Positions 46,299-57,722 of a stretch of DNA of 64,000 nucleotides are shown piece by piece. This DNA is from Hypomesus transpacificus (taxonomy: Eukaryota; Chordata; Actinopteri; Osmeriformes; Osmeridae). The stretch covers positions 2,107,487 through 2,171,486 of the forward strand of contig NC_061074.1 in assembly GCF_021917145.1 (NCBI RefSeq), in the 5' to 3' direction. The translations under genes were made by a program, and so were the position numbers. Numbering within the stretch: position 1 is the stretch's first letter; every line of letters starts with the position of its first letter. The notes beneath the pieces are model-generated. The model saw only the letters and a program-made list of their open reading frames with translations. It was not told the DNA's origin and searched no databases.

Positions 46299-46379
46299 CG
46301 ACGAGGATGAGATTCGAACTCACGCGTGCAGAGCACAATGGATAGCAGTCCATCGCCTTCACCACTCGGCCACCTCGTC
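46299..46379 (-). tRNA. tRNA-Ser-like, class E
   Basis: Class E, no private change. Confidence 0.6.
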
Positions 46380-46606
46380 GTTTACAGCAATGGGCCCACG
46401 GCGGTGAAAGACCTTCCATTTCCCAAAACATGGAGAAAAGCAAGTGACGCCATGCACAATTGGGAAAGGAACAAAATCAGGAGGTGAGGAAGGAATATAA
46501 AGAGTTGTTGGAAAGGTAGTGGAGGAACACTAAGTAGGAGAACTAAGAATTCAGGGTCGGAAGAATTTCAATTTAATAGGGCGGACATGTCATGAAGACA
46601 ACTTGC

Positions 46607-46688
46607 CGACGAGGACGAGATTCGAACTCACGCGTGCAGAGCACAATGGATTAGCAGTCCATCGCCTTAACCACTCGGCCACCTCGTC
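46607..46688 (-). tRNA. tRNA-Ser-GCT: tRNA-Ser(GCT), class A with C65
   Basis: As 43251. Confidence 0.9.
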
Positions 46689-46915
46689 TTTTTGAGCTCT
46701 GGGCCCATTGTAGTTAAAACCCTTCCATTTTACAAAACATGGAGAAAAGCATGTGACGCCATGCACAATTGGGAAAGGAACAAAATCAGGAGCTGAGGAA
46801 GGAATATAAAGAGTTGTTGGAAAGGTAGTGGAGGAACACTAAGTAGGAGAACTAAGAATTCAGGGACGGAAGAATTTCAATTTAATAGGGCGGACATGTC
46901 ATAAAGACAACTTGC

Positions 46916-46997
46916 CGACGAGGATGAGATTCGAACTCACGCGTGCAGAGCACAATGGATTAGCAGTCCATCGCCTCAACCACTCGGCCACCTCGTC
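46916..46997 (-). tRNA. tRNA-Ser-GCT: tRNA-Ser(GCT), class A
   Basis: One D-arm change (TTGAGGC for TTAAGGC). Confidence 0.85.
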
Positions 46998-47210
46998 ATT
47001 TACACCACTGGGCCCTAGGCAGTGAAAAAACCTTCCATTTCACAAAACGTGGGGAAAAGCACGTGACGACAGGCACAATTGTGAAAAGGAACATAATCAG
47101 GAGTTGAGGAAGGAATCAAAGAGTTGTTGGAAAGGTAGTGGAGGGACACTAAGTAGGAGGAAAGAAGAATTTCAATTTGATAAGGCGGACATGTCATAAA
47201 GACAACTTGC

Positions 47211-47292
47211 CGACGAGGATGAGATTCGAACTCACGCGTGCAGAGCACAATGGATTAGCAGTCCATCGCCTTAACCACTCGGCCACCTCGTC
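47211..47292 (-). tRNA. tRNA-Ser-GCT: tRNA-Ser(GCT), class A
   Basis: Unaltered. Confidence 0.9.
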
Positions 47293-47518
47293 GTTTACAG
47301 CAATGGGCCCACAGCGGTGAAACACCTTCCATTTGCCAAAACATGGAGAAAAGCAAGTGACGCCATGCACAATTGGGAAAGGAACAAAATCAGGAGTTGA
47401 GGAAGGAATCAAAGAGTTGTTGGAAAGGTAGTGGAGGGACACTAAGTAGGAGAACTAAGAATTCAGGGACGGAAGAATTTCAATTTAATAGGGCGGACAT
47501 GTCATAAAGACAACTTGC

Positions 47519-47600
47519 CGACGAGGATGAGATTCGAACTCACGCGTGCAGAGCACAATGGATTAGCAGTCCATCGCCTTAACCACTCGGCCACCTCGTC
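47519..47600 (-). tRNA. tRNA-Ser-GCT: tRNA-Ser(GCT), class A
   Basis: Unaltered. Confidence 0.9.
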
Positions 47601-47827
47601 TTTTGGAGCACTGGGCCAACGGCAGTGAAAAAACCTTCCATTTCACAAAACGTGGGGAAAAGCAAGTGACGACAGGCACAATTGTGAAAGGAACAAAATT
47701 AGGAGCTGAGGAAGGAATCAGAGAGTTGTTGGAAAGGTAGTGGAGGAACACTAAGTAGGAGAACTAGGAATTCAGGGACGGAAGAATTTCAATTTAAAAG
47801 GGCGGACATGTCATAAATTCAACTTGC

Positions 47828-47909
47828 CGACGAGGATGAGATTCGAAGTCGCGCGAGCAGATCACAATGGATTAGCAGCCCATCGCCTTAACCACTCGGC
47901 CACCTCGTC
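47828..47909 (-). tRNA. tRNA-Ser(GCT)-like, class B
   Basis: Same private changes as 42633. Confidence 0.6.
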
Positions 47910-48136
47910 TTTTGGAGCACTGGGCCAACGGCAGTTAAAAAACCTTCCATTTCACAAAACGTGGAGAAAAGCAGGTGACGACAGGCACAATTGTGAAAGG
48001 AACAAAATTAGGAGCTGAGGAAGGAATCAGAGAGTTGTTCGAAAGGTAGTGGAGGAACACTAAGTAGGAGAACTAGGAATTCAGGGACGGAAGAATTTCA
48101 ATTTAAAAGGGCGGACATGTCATAAATTCAACTTGC

Positions 48137-48218
48137 TGACAAGGATGAGATTCGAAGTCGCGCGAGCAGAGCACAATGGGTTAGCAGTCCATCGCCTTAA
48201 CCACTCGGCCACCTCGTC
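48137..48218 (-). tRNA. tRNA-Ser(GCT)-like, class B, discriminator A
   Basis: Discriminator A instead of G, acceptor wobble and A31xC39; probable pseudogene, since G73 is a seryl-tRNA synthetase identity base in vertebrates. Confidence 0.55.
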
Positions 48219-48445
48219 TTTTTGAGCTCTGGGCCCATTGCAGTTAAAAACCTTCCATTTTACAAAACATGGAGAAAAGCAAGTGACGCCATGCACAATT
48301 GGGAAAGGAACAAAATCAGGAGCTGAGGAAGGAATATAAAGAGTTGTTGGAAAGGTAGTGGAGGAACACTAAGTAGGAGAACTAAGAATTCGGGGACGGA
48401 AGAATTTCAATTTAATAGGGCGGACATGTCATAAAGACAACTTAC

Positions 48446-48527
48446 CGACGAGGATGAGATTCGAACTCACGCGTGCAGAGCACAATGGATTAGCAGTCCA
48501 TCGCCTTAACCACTCGGCCACCTCGTC
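48446..48527 (-). tRNA. tRNA-Ser-GCT: tRNA-Ser(GCT), class A
   Basis: Unaltered. Confidence 0.9.
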
Positions 48528-48754
48528 GTTTACAGCAATGGGCCCACGGCGGTGAAAGACCTTCCATTTCCCGAAACATGGAGAAAAGCAAGTGACGCCA
48601 TGCACAATTGGGAAAGGAACAAAATCAGGAGCTGAGGAAGGAATATAAAGAGTTGCTGGAAAGGTAGTGGAGGAACACTAAGTAGGAGAACTAAGAATTC
48701 AGGGTCGGAAGAATTTCAATTTAATAGGGCGGACATGTCATAAATTCAACTTGC

Positions 48755-48836
48755 CGACGAGGATGAGATTCGAAGTCGCGCGAGCAGAGCACAATGGATT
48801 AGCAGTCCATCGCCTTAACCACTCGGCCACCTCGTC
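48755..48836 (-). tRNA. tRNA-Ser(GCT)-like, class B
   Basis: Class B, no private change. Confidence 0.65.
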
Positions 48837-49063
48837 TTTTGGAGCACTGGGCCAACGGCAGTTAAAAAACCTTCCATTTCACAAAACATGGAGAAAAGCA
48901 AGTGACGCCATGCACAATTGGGAAAGGAACAAAATCAGGAGCTGAGGAAGGAATCAGAGAGTTATTGGAAAGGTAGTGGAGGAACACTAAGTAGGAGAAC
49001 TAAGAGTTCAGGGACGGAAGAATTTCAATTTAATAAGGCGGACATGTCATAAAGACAACTTGC

Positions 49064-49145
49064 CGACGAGGATGAGATTCAAAGTCGCGCGTGCAGAGCA
49101 CAATGGGTTAGCAGTCCATCGCCTTAACCACTCGGCCACCTCGTC
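49064..49145 (-). tRNA. tRNA-Ser(GCT)-like, class D
   Basis: Acceptor intact, A31xC39. Confidence 0.55.
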
Positions 49146-49372
49146 TTTTTGAGCTCTGGGCCCATTGCAGTTAAAAACCTTCCATTTTACAAAACATGGA
49201 GAAAAGCAAGTGACGCCATGCACAATTGGGAAAGGAACAAAATCAGGAGCTGAGGAAGGAATATAAAGAGTTGTTGGAAAGGTAGTGGAGGAACACTAAG
49301 TAGGAGAACTAAGAATTCAGGGACGGAAGAATTTCAATTTAATAGGGCGGACATGTCATAAATTCAACTTGC

Positions 49373-49454
49373 CGACAAGGATGAGATTCAAACTCACGCG
49401 CGCAGAGCACAATGGATTAGCAGTCCATCGCCTTAACCACTCGGCCACCTCGTC
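49373..49454 (-). tRNA. tRNA-Ser(GCT)-like, class C
   Basis: Class C with acceptor wobble. Confidence 0.6.
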
Positions 49455-49681
49455 GTTTACAGCAATGGGCCCACGGCGGTGAAAGACCTTCCATTTCCCA
49501 AAACATGGAGAAAAGCAAGTGACGCCATGCACAATTGGGAAAGGAACAAAATCAGGAGCTGAGGAAGGAATATAAAGAGTTGCTGGAAAGGTAGTGGAGG
49601 AACACTAAGTAGGAGAACTAAGAATTCAGGGTCGGAAGAATTTCAATTTAATAGGGCGGACATGTCATAAAGACAACTTGC

Positions 49682-49763
49682 CGACGAGGATGAGATTCGA
49701 ACTCACGCGTGCAGAGCACAATAGATTAGCAGTCCATCGCCTTAACCACTCGGCCACCTCGTC
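49682..49763 (-). tRNA. tRNA-Ser-GCT: tRNA-Ser(GCT), class A
   Basis: G29.U41 wobble in the anticodon stem. Confidence 0.85.
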
Positions 49764-49976
49764 ATTTACCCCACTGGGCCCTAGGCAGTGAAAAAACCTT
49801 CCATTTCACAAAACATGGAGAAAAGCAAGTGACGACAGGCACAATTGTGAAAAGGAACATAATCAGGAGTTGAGGAAGGAATCAAAGCGTTGTTGGAAAG
49901 GTAGTGGAGGGACACTAAGTAGGAGGAAGGAAGAATTTCAATTTGATAAGGCGGACATGTCATAAAGACAACTTGC

Positions 49977-50057
49977 CGACGAGGATGAGATTCGAACTCA
50001 CGCGTGCAGAGCACAATGGATAGCAGTCCATCGCCTTCACCACTCAGCCACCTCGTC
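49977..50057 (-). tRNA. tRNA-Ser-like, class E
   Basis: Class E plus U12 (A box TGGCTGAGTGG). Confidence 0.55.
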
Positions 50058-50284
50058 GTTTACAGCAATGGGCCCACGGCGGTGAAACACCTTCCATTTC
50101 CCAAAACATGGAGAAAAGCAAGTGACGCCATGCACAATTGGGAAAGGAACAAAATCAGGAGCTGAGGAAGGAATATAAAGAGTTGTTGGAAAGGTAGTGG
50201 AGGAACACTAAGTAGGAGAACTAAGAATTCAGGGACGGAAGAATTTCAATTTAATAGGGCGGACATGTCATAAATTAAACTTGC

Positions 50285-50366
50285 CGACGAGGATGAGATT
50301 CGAAGTCGCGCGAGCAGAGCACAATGGATTAGCAGTCCATCGCCTTAACCACTCGGCCACCTCGTC
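50285..50366 (-). tRNA. tRNA-Ser(GCT)-like, class B
   Basis: Start of the second 5208-bp copy; equals 45077. Confidence 0.65.
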
Positions 50367-50593
50367 GTTTACAGCAATGGGCCCACGGCGGTGAAAGACC
50401 TTCCATTTCCCAAAACATGGAGAAAAGCAAGTGACGCCATGCACAATTGGGAAAGGAACAAAATCAGGAGCTGAGGAGAGAATATAAAGAGTTGCTGGAA
50501 AGGTAGTGGAGGAACACTAAGTAGGAGAACTAAGAATTCAGGGTCGGAAGAATTTCAATTTAATAGGGCGGACATGTCATAAAGACAACTTGC

Positions 50594-50675
50594 CGACGAG
50601 GATGAGATTCGAAGTCGCGCGAGCAGAGCATAATGGATTAGCAGTCCATCACCTTAACCACTCGGCCACCTCGTC
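50594..50675 (-). tRNA. tRNA-Ser(GCT)-like, class B
   Basis: Equals 45386. Confidence 0.6.
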
Positions 50676-50902
50676 TTTTGGAGCACTGGGCCAACGGCAG
50701 TTAAAAAACCTTCCATTTCACAAAACGTGGAGAAAAGCGGTTGACGACAGGCACAATTGTGAAAGGAACAAAATTAGGAGCTGAGGAAGGAATCAGAGAG
50801 TTGTTGGAAAGTTAGTGGAGGAACACTAAGTAGGAGAACTAGGAATTCAGGGACGGAAGAATTTCAATTTAAAAGGGCGGACATGTCATAAATTAAACTT
50901 GC

Positions 50903-50984
50903 CGACGAGGATGAGATTCGAAGTCGCGCGAGCAGAGCACAATGGATTAGCAGTCCATCGCCTTAACCACTCGGCCACCTCGTC
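50903..50984 (-). tRNA. tRNA-Ser(GCT)-like, class B
   Basis: Equals 45695. Confidence 0.65.
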
Positions 50985-51211
50985 GTTTACAGCAATGGGC
51001 CCACGGCGGTGAAAGACCTTCCATTTCCCAAAACATGGAGAAAAGCAAGTGACGCCATGCACAATTGGGAAAGGAACAAAATCAGGAGCTGAGGAGAGAA
51101 TATAAAGAGTTGCTGGAAAGGTAGTGGAGGAACACTAAGTAGGAGAACTAAGAATTCAGGGTCGGAAGAATTTCAATTTAATAGGGCGGACATGTCATAA
51201 AGACAACTTGC

Positions 51212-51293
51212 CGACGAGGATGAGATTCGAACTCACGCGCGCAGAGCACAATCGATTAGCAGTCCATCGCCTTAACCACTCGGCCACCTCGTC
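51212..51293 (-). tRNA. tRNA-Ser(GCT), class A-like with anticodon-stem mismatch
   Basis: Equals 46004. Confidence 0.7.
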
Positions 51294-51506
51294 ATTTACA
51301 CCACTGGGCCCTAGGCAGTGAAAAAACCTTCCATTTCACAAAACATGGAGAAAAGCAAGTGACGACAGGCACAATTGTGAAAAGGAACATAATCAGGAGT
51401 TGAGGAAGGAATCAAAGAGTTGTTGGAAAGGTAGTGGAGGGACACTAAGTAGGAGGAAGGAAGAATTTCAATTTGATAAGGCGGACATGTCATAAAGACA
51501 ACTTGC

Positions 51507-51587
51507 CGACGAGGATGAGATTCGAACTCACGCGTGCAGAGCACAATGGATAGCAGTCCATCGCCTTCACCACTCGGCCACCTCGTC
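51507..51587 (-). tRNA. tRNA-Ser-like, class E
   Basis: Equals 46299. Confidence 0.6.
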
Positions 51588-51814
51588 GTTTACAGCAATG
51601 GGCCCACGGCGGTGAAAGACCTTCCATTTCCCAAAACATGGAGAAAAGCAAGTGACGCCATGCACAATTGGGAAAGGAACAAAATCAGGAGGTGAGGAAG
51701 GAATATAAAGAGTTGTTGGAAAGGTAGTGGAGGAACACTAAGTAGGAGAACTAAGAATTCAGGGTCGGAAGAATTTCAATTTAATAGGGCGGACATGTCA
51801 TGAAGACAACTTGC

Positions 51815-51896
51815 CGACGAGGACGAGATTCGAACTCACGCGTGCAGAGCACAATGGATTAGCAGTCCATCGCCTTAACCACTCGGCCACCTCGTC
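51815..51896 (-). tRNA. tRNA-Ser-GCT: tRNA-Ser(GCT), class A with C65
   Basis: Equals 46607. Confidence 0.9.
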
Positions 51897-52123
51897 TTTT
51901 TGAGCTCTGGGCCCATTGTAGTTAAAACCCTTCCATTTTACAAAACATGGAGAAAAGCATGTGACGCCATGCACAATTGGGAAAGGAACAAAATCAGGAG
52001 CTGAGGAAGGAATATAAAGAGTTGTTGGAAAGGTAGTGGAGGAACACTAAGTAGGAGAACTAAGAATTCAGGGACGGAAGAATTTCAATTTAATAGGGCG
52101 GACATGTCATAAAGACAACTTGC

Positions 52124-52205
52124 CGACGAGGATGAGATTCGAACTCACGCGTGCAGAGCACAATGGATTAGCAGTCCATCGCCTCAACCACTCGGCCACC
52201 TCGTC
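52124..52205 (-). tRNA. tRNA-Ser-GCT: tRNA-Ser(GCT), class A
   Basis: Equals 46916. Confidence 0.85.
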
Positions 52206-52418
52206 ATTTACACCACTGGGCCCTAGGCAGTGAAAAAACCTTCCATTTCACAAAACGTGGGGAAAAGCAAGTGACGACAGGCACAATTGTGAAAAGGAAC
52301 ATAATCAGGAGTTGAGGAAGGAATCAAAGAGTTGTTGGAAAGGTAGTGGAGGGACACTAAGTAGGAGGAAAGAAGAATTTCAATTTGATAAGGCGGACAT
52401 GTCATAAAGACAACTTGC

Positions 52419-52500
52419 CGACGAGGATGAGATTCGAACTCACGCGTGCAGAGCACAATGGATTAGCAGTCCATCGCCTTAACCACTCGGCCACCTCGTC
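52419..52500 (-). tRNA. tRNA-Ser-GCT: tRNA-Ser(GCT), class A
   Basis: Unaltered. Confidence 0.9.
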
Positions 52501-52726
52501 GTTTACAGCAATGGGCCCACAGCGGTGAAACACCTTCCATTTGCCAAAACATGGAGAAAAGCAAGTGACGCCATGCACAATTGGGAAAGGAACAAAATCA
52601 GGAGTTGAGGAAGGAATCAAAGAGTTGTTGGAAAGGTAGTGGAGGGACACTAAGTAGGAGAACTAAGAATTCAGGGACGGAAGAATTTCAATTTAATAGG
52701 GCGGACATGTCATAAAGACAACTTGC

Positions 52727-52808
52727 CGACGAGGATGAGATTCGAACTCACGCGTGCAGAGCACAATGGATTAGCAGTCCATCGCCTTAACCACTCGGCC
52801 ACCTCGTC
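52727..52808 (-). tRNA. tRNA-Ser-GCT: tRNA-Ser(GCT), class A
   Basis: Unaltered. Confidence 0.9.
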
Positions 52809-53035
52809 TTTTGGAGCACTGGGCCAACGGCAGTGAAAAAACCTTCCATTTCACAAAACGTGGGGAAAAGCAAGTGACGACAGGCACAATTGTGAAAGGA
52901 ACAAAATTAGGAGCTGAGGAAGGAATCAGAGAGTTGTTGGAAAGGTAGTGGAGGAACACTAAGTAGGAGAACTAGGAATTCAGGGACGGAAGAATTTCAA
53001 TTTAAAAGGGCGGACATGTCATAAATTCAACTTGC

Positions 53036-53117
53036 CGACGAGGATGAGATTCGAAGTCGCGCGAGCAGATCACAATGGATTAGCAGCCCATCGCCTTAAC
53101 CACTCGGCCACCTCGTC
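53036..53117 (-). tRNA. tRNA-Ser(GCT)-like, class B
   Basis: Equals 47828. Confidence 0.6.
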
Positions 53118-53344
53118 TTTTGGAGCACTGGGCCAACGGCAGTTAAAAAACCTTCCATTTCACAAAACGTGGAGAAAAGCAGGTGACGACAGGCACAATT
53201 GTGAAAGGAACAAAATTAGGAGCTGAGGAAGGAATCAGAGAGTTGTTCGAAAGGTAGTGGAGGAACACTAAGTAGGAGAACTAGGAATTCAGGGACGGAA
53301 GAATTTCAATTTAAAAGGGCGGACATGTCATAAATTCAACTTGC

Positions 53345-53426
53345 TGACAAGGATGAGATTCGAAGTCGCGCGAGCAGAGCACAATGGGTTAGCAGTCCAT
53401 CGCCTTAACCACTCGGCCACCTCGTC
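53345..53426 (-). tRNA. tRNA-Ser(GCT)-like, class B, discriminator A
   Basis: Equals 48137. Confidence 0.55.
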
Positions 53427-53653
53427 TTTTTGAGCTCTGGGCCCATTGCAGTTAAAACCCTTCCATTTTACAAAACATGGAGAAAAGCAAGTGACGCCAT
53501 GCACAATTGGGAAAGGAACAAAATCAGGAGCTGAGGAAGGAATATAAAGAGTTGTTGGAAAGGTAGTGGAGGAACACTAAGTAGGAGAACTAAGAATTCA
53601 GGGACGGAAGAATTTCAATTTAATAGGGCGGACATGTCATAAAGACAACTTAC

Positions 53654-53735
53654 CGACGAGGATGAGATTCGAACTCACGCGTGCAGAGCACAATGGATTA
53701 GCAGTCCATCGCCTTAACCACTCGGCCACCTCGTC
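53654..53735 (-). tRNA. tRNA-Ser-GCT: tRNA-Ser(GCT), class A
   Basis: Unaltered. Confidence 0.9.
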
Positions 53736-53962
53736 GTTTACAGCAATGGGCCCACGGCGGTGAAAGACCTTCCATTTCCCGAAACATGGAGAAAAGCAAG
53801 TGACGCCATGCACAATTGGGAAAGGAACAAAATCAGGAGCTGAGGAAGGAATATAAAGAGTTGCTGGAAAGGTAGTGGAGGAACACTAAGTAGGAGAACT
53901 AAGAATTCAGGGTCGGAAGAATTTCAATTTAATAGGGCGGACATGTCATAAATTCAACTTGC

Positions 53963-54044
53963 CGACGAGGATGAGATTCGAAGTCGCGCGAGCAGAGCAC
54001 AATGGATTAGCAGTCCATCGCCTTAACCACTCGGCCACCTCGTC
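53963..54044 (-). tRNA. tRNA-Ser(GCT)-like, class B
   Basis: Equals 48755. Confidence 0.65.
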
Positions 54045-54271
54045 TTTTGGAGCACTGGGCCAACGGCAGTTAAAAAACCTTCCATTTCACAAAACATGGA
54101 GAAAAGCAAGTGACGCCATGCACAATTGGGAAAGGAACAAAATCAGGAGCTGAGGAAGGAATCAGAGAGTTATTGGAAAGGTAGTGGAGGAACACTAAGT
54201 AGGAGAACTAAAAGTTCAGGGACGGAAGAATTTCAATTTAATAAGGCGGACATGTCATAAAGACAACTTGC

Positions 54272-54353
54272 CGACGAGGATGAGATTCAAAGTCGCGCGT
54301 GCAGAGCACAATGGGTTAGCAGTCCATCGCCTTAACCACTCGGCCACCTCGTC
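54272..54353 (-). tRNA. tRNA-Ser(GCT)-like, class D
   Basis: Equals 49064. Confidence 0.55.
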
Positions 54354-54580
54354 TTTTTGAGCTCTGGGCCCATTGCAGTTAAAAACCTTCCATTTTACAA
54401 AACATGGAGAAAAGCAAGTGACGCCATGCACAATTGGGAAAGGAACAAAATCAGGAGCTGAGGAAGGAATATAAAGAGTTGTTGGAAAGGTAGTGGAGGA
54501 ACACTAAGTAGGAGAACTAAGAATTCAGGGACGGAAGAATTTCAATTTAATAGGGCGGACATGTCATAAATTCAACTTGC

Positions 54581-54662
54581 CGACAAGGATGAGATTCAAA
54601 CTCACGCGCGCAGAGCACAATGGATTAGCAGTCCATCGCCTTAACCACTCGGCCACCTCGTC
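54581..54662 (-). tRNA. tRNA-Ser(GCT)-like, class C
   Basis: Equals 49373. Confidence 0.6.
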
Positions 54663-54889
54663 GTTTACAGCAATGGGCCCACGGCGGTGAAAGACCTTCC
54701 ATTTCCCAAAACATGGAGAAAAGCAAGTGACGCCATGCACAATTGGGAAAGGAACAAAATCAGGAGCTGAGGAAGGAATATAAAGAGTTGCTGGAAAGGT
54801 AGTGGAGGAACACTAAGTAGGAGAACTAAGAATTCAGGGTCGGAAGAATTTCAATTTAATAGGGCGGACATGTCATAAAGACAACTTGC

Positions 54890-54971
54890 CGACGAGGATG
54901 AGATTCGAACTCACGCGTGCAGAGCACAATAGATTAGCAGTCCATCGCCTTAACCACTCGGCCACCTCGTC
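54890..54971 (-). tRNA. tRNA-Ser-GCT: tRNA-Ser(GCT), class A
   Basis: Equals 49682. Confidence 0.85.
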
Positions 54972-55184
54972 ATTTACCCCACTGGGCCCTAGGCAGTGAA
55001 AAAACCTTCCATTTCACAAAACATGGAGAAAAGCAAGTGACGACAGGCACAATTGTGAAAAGGAACATAATCAGGAGTTGAGGAAGGAATCAAAGCGTTG
55101 TTGGAAAGGTAGTGGAGGGACACTAAGTAGGAGGAAGGAAGAATTTCAATTTGATAAGGCGGACATGTCATAAAGACAACTTGC

Positions 55185-55265
55185 CGACGAGGATGAGATT
55201 CGAACTCACGCGTGCAGAGCACAATGGATAGCAGTCCATCGCCTTCACCACTCAGCCACCTCGTC
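55185..55265 (-). tRNA. tRNA-Ser-like, class E
   Basis: Equals 49977. Confidence 0.55.
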
Positions 55266-55492
55266 GTTTACAGCAATGGGCCCACGGCGGTGAAACACCT
55301 TCCATTTCCCAAAACATGGAGAAAAGCAAGTGACGCCATGCACAATTGGGAAAGGAACAAAATCAGGAGCTGAGGAAGGAATATAAAGAGTTGTTGGAAA
55401 GGTAGTGGAGGAACACTAAGTAGGAGAACTAAGAATTCAGGGACGGAAGAATTTCAATTTAATAGGGCGGACATGTCATAAAGACAACTTAC

Positions 55493-55574
55493 CGACGATG
55501 ATGAGATTCGAACTCACGCGTGCAGAGCACAATGGATTAGCAGTCCATCGCCTTAACCACTCGGCCACCTCGTC
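55493..55574 (-). tRNA. tRNA-Ser(GCT), class A with acceptor mismatch
   Basis: G6xA67 as in 35013 but with normal C32. Confidence 0.75.
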
Positions 55575-55801
55575 GTTTACAGCAATGGGCCCACGGCGGT
55601 GAAAGACCTTCCATTTCCCAAAACATGGAGAAAAGCAAGTGACGCCATGCACAATTGGGAAAGGAACAAAATCAGGAGCTGAGGAAGGAATATAAAGAGT
55701 TGCTGGAAAGGTAGTGGAGGAACACTAAGTAGGAGAACTAAGAATTCAGGGTCGGAAGAATTTCAATTTAATAGGGCGGACATGTCATAAAGACAACTTG
55801 C

Positions 55802-55883
55802 CGACGAGGATAAGATTCGAACTCACGCGTGCAGAGCACAATAGATTAGCAGTCCATCGCCTTAACCACTCGGCCACCTCGTC
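55802..55883 (-). tRNA. tRNA-Ser(GCT), class A
   Basis: G51.U63 and G29.U41 wobbles. Confidence 0.75.
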
Positions 55884-56096
55884 ATTTACCCCACTGGGCC
55901 CTAGGCAGTGAAAAAACCTTCCATTTCACAAAACATGGAGAAAAGCAAGTGACGACAGGCACAATTGTGAAAAGGAACATAATCAGGAGTTGAGGAAGGA
56001 ATCAAAGCGTTGTTGGAAAGGTAGTGGAGGGACACTAAGTAGGAGGAAGGAAGAATTTCAATTTGATAAGGCGGACATGTCATAAAGACAACTTGC

Positions 56097-56177
56097 CGAC
56101 GAGGATGAGATTCGAACTCACGCGTGCAGAGCACAATGGATAGCAGTCCATCGCCTTCACCACTCAGCCACCTCGTC
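56097..56177 (-). tRNA. tRNA-Ser-like, class E
   Basis: As 49977 (U12); the 55185-56096 block is a 912-bp local duplication. Confidence 0.55.
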
Positions 56178-56404
56178 GTTTACAGCAATGGGCCCACGGC
56201 GGTGAAACACCTTCCATTTCCCAAAACATGGAGAAAAGCAAGTGACGCCATGCACAATTGGGAAAGGAACAAAATCAGGAGCTGAGGAAGGAATATAAAG
56301 AGTTGTTGGAAAGGTAGTGGAGGAACACTAAGTAGGAGAACTAAGAATTCAGGGACGGAAGAATTTCAATTTAATAGGGCGGACATGTCATAAAGACAAC
56401 TTAC

Positions 56405-56486
56405 CGACGATGATGAGATTCGAACTCACGCGTGCAGAGCACAATGGATTAGCAGTCCATCGCCTTAACCACTCGGCCACCTCGTC
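56405..56486 (-). tRNA. tRNA-Ser(GCT), class A with acceptor mismatch
   Basis: Equals 55493. Confidence 0.75.
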
Positions 56487-56713
56487 GTTTACAGCAATGG
56501 GCCCACGGCGGTGAAAGACCTTCCATTTCCCAAAACATGGAGAAAAGCAAGTGACGCCATGCACAATTGGGAAAGGAACAAAATCAGGAGCTGAGGAAGG
56601 AATATAAAGAGTTGCTGGAAAGGTAGTGGAGGAACACTAAGTAGGAGAACTAAGAATTCAGGGTCGGAAGAATTTCAATTTAATAGGGCGGACATGTCAT
56701 AAAGACAACTTGC

Positions 56714-56795
56714 CGACGAGGATGAGATTCGAACTCACGCGTGCAGAGCACAATGGATTAGCAGTCCATCGCCTCAACCACTCGGCCACCTCGTC
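56714..56795 (-). tRNA. tRNA-Ser-GCT: tRNA-Ser(GCT), class A
   Basis: D-arm change as in 46916. Confidence 0.85.
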
Positions 56796-57022
56796 ATTTA
56801 CACCACTGGGCCCTAGGCAGTGAAAAAACCTTCCATTTCACAAAACGTGGAGAAAAGCAGGTGACGACAGGCACAATTGTGAAAGGAACAAAATTAGGAG
56901 CTGAGGAAGGAATCAGAGAGTTGTTCGAAAGGTAGTGGAGGAACACTAAGTAGGAGAACTAGGAATTCAGGGACGGAAGAATTTCAATTTAAAAGGGCGG
57001 ACATGTCATAAATTCAACTTGC

Positions 57023-57104
57023 TGACAAGGATGAGATTCGAAGTCGCGCGAGCAGAGCACAATGGGTTAGCAGTCCATCGCCTTAACCACTCGGCCACCT
57101 CGTC
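57023..57104 (-). tRNA. tRNA-Ser(GCT)-like, class B, discriminator A
   Basis: Equals 48137. Confidence 0.55.
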
Positions 57105-57331
57105 TTTTTGAGCTCTGGGCCCATTGCAGTTAAAAACCTTCCATTTTACAAAACATGGAGAAAAGCAAGTGACGCCATGCACAATTGGGAAAGGAACAAA
57201 ATCACGAGCTGAGGAAGGAATATAAAGAGTTGTTGGAAAGGTAGTGGAGGAACACTAAGTAGGAGAACTAAGAATTCAGGGACGGAAGAATTTCAATTTA
57301 ATAGGGCGGACATGTCATAAAGACAACTTAC

Positions 57332-57413
57332 CGACGAGGATGAGATTCGAACTCACGCGTGCAGAGCACAATGGATTAGCAGTCCATCGCCTTAACCACT
57401 CGGCCACCTCGTC
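57332..57413 (-). tRNA. tRNA-Ser-GCT: tRNA-Ser(GCT), class A
   Basis: Unaltered. Confidence 0.9.
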
Positions 57414-57640
57414 GTTTACAGCAATGGGCCCACGGCGGTGAAAGACCTTCCATTTCCCGAAACATGGAGAAAAGCAAGTGACGCCATGCACAATTGGGAA
57501 AGGAACAAAATCAGGAGCTGAGGAAGGAATATAAAGAGTTGCTGGAAAGGTAGTGGAGGAACACTAAGTAGGAGAACTAAGAATTCAGGGTCGGAAGAAT
57601 TTCAATTTAATAGGGCGGACATGTCATAAATTCAACTTGC

Positions 57641-57722
57641 CGACGAGGATGAGATTCGAAGTCGCGCGAGCAGAGCACAATGGATTAGCAGTCCATCGCC
57701 TTAACCACTCGGCCACCTCGTC
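57641..57722 (-). tRNA. tRNA-Ser(GCT)-like, class B
   Basis: Equals 48755. Confidence 0.65.

Larger units (their letters stand above)
45050..55466. repeat. 5208-bp higher-order repeat, two copies
   Basis: Seventeen consecutive tRNA units from 45077 recur at +5208 (50285 onwards) in the same class order, with about the same private changes. Break points are near 45050, 50260 and 55466, judged from the spacer switch AAAAGG/AATAGG. A third, rearranged part copy follows at 57023-58340 (offset +3678 from 53345). Confidence 0.92.
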
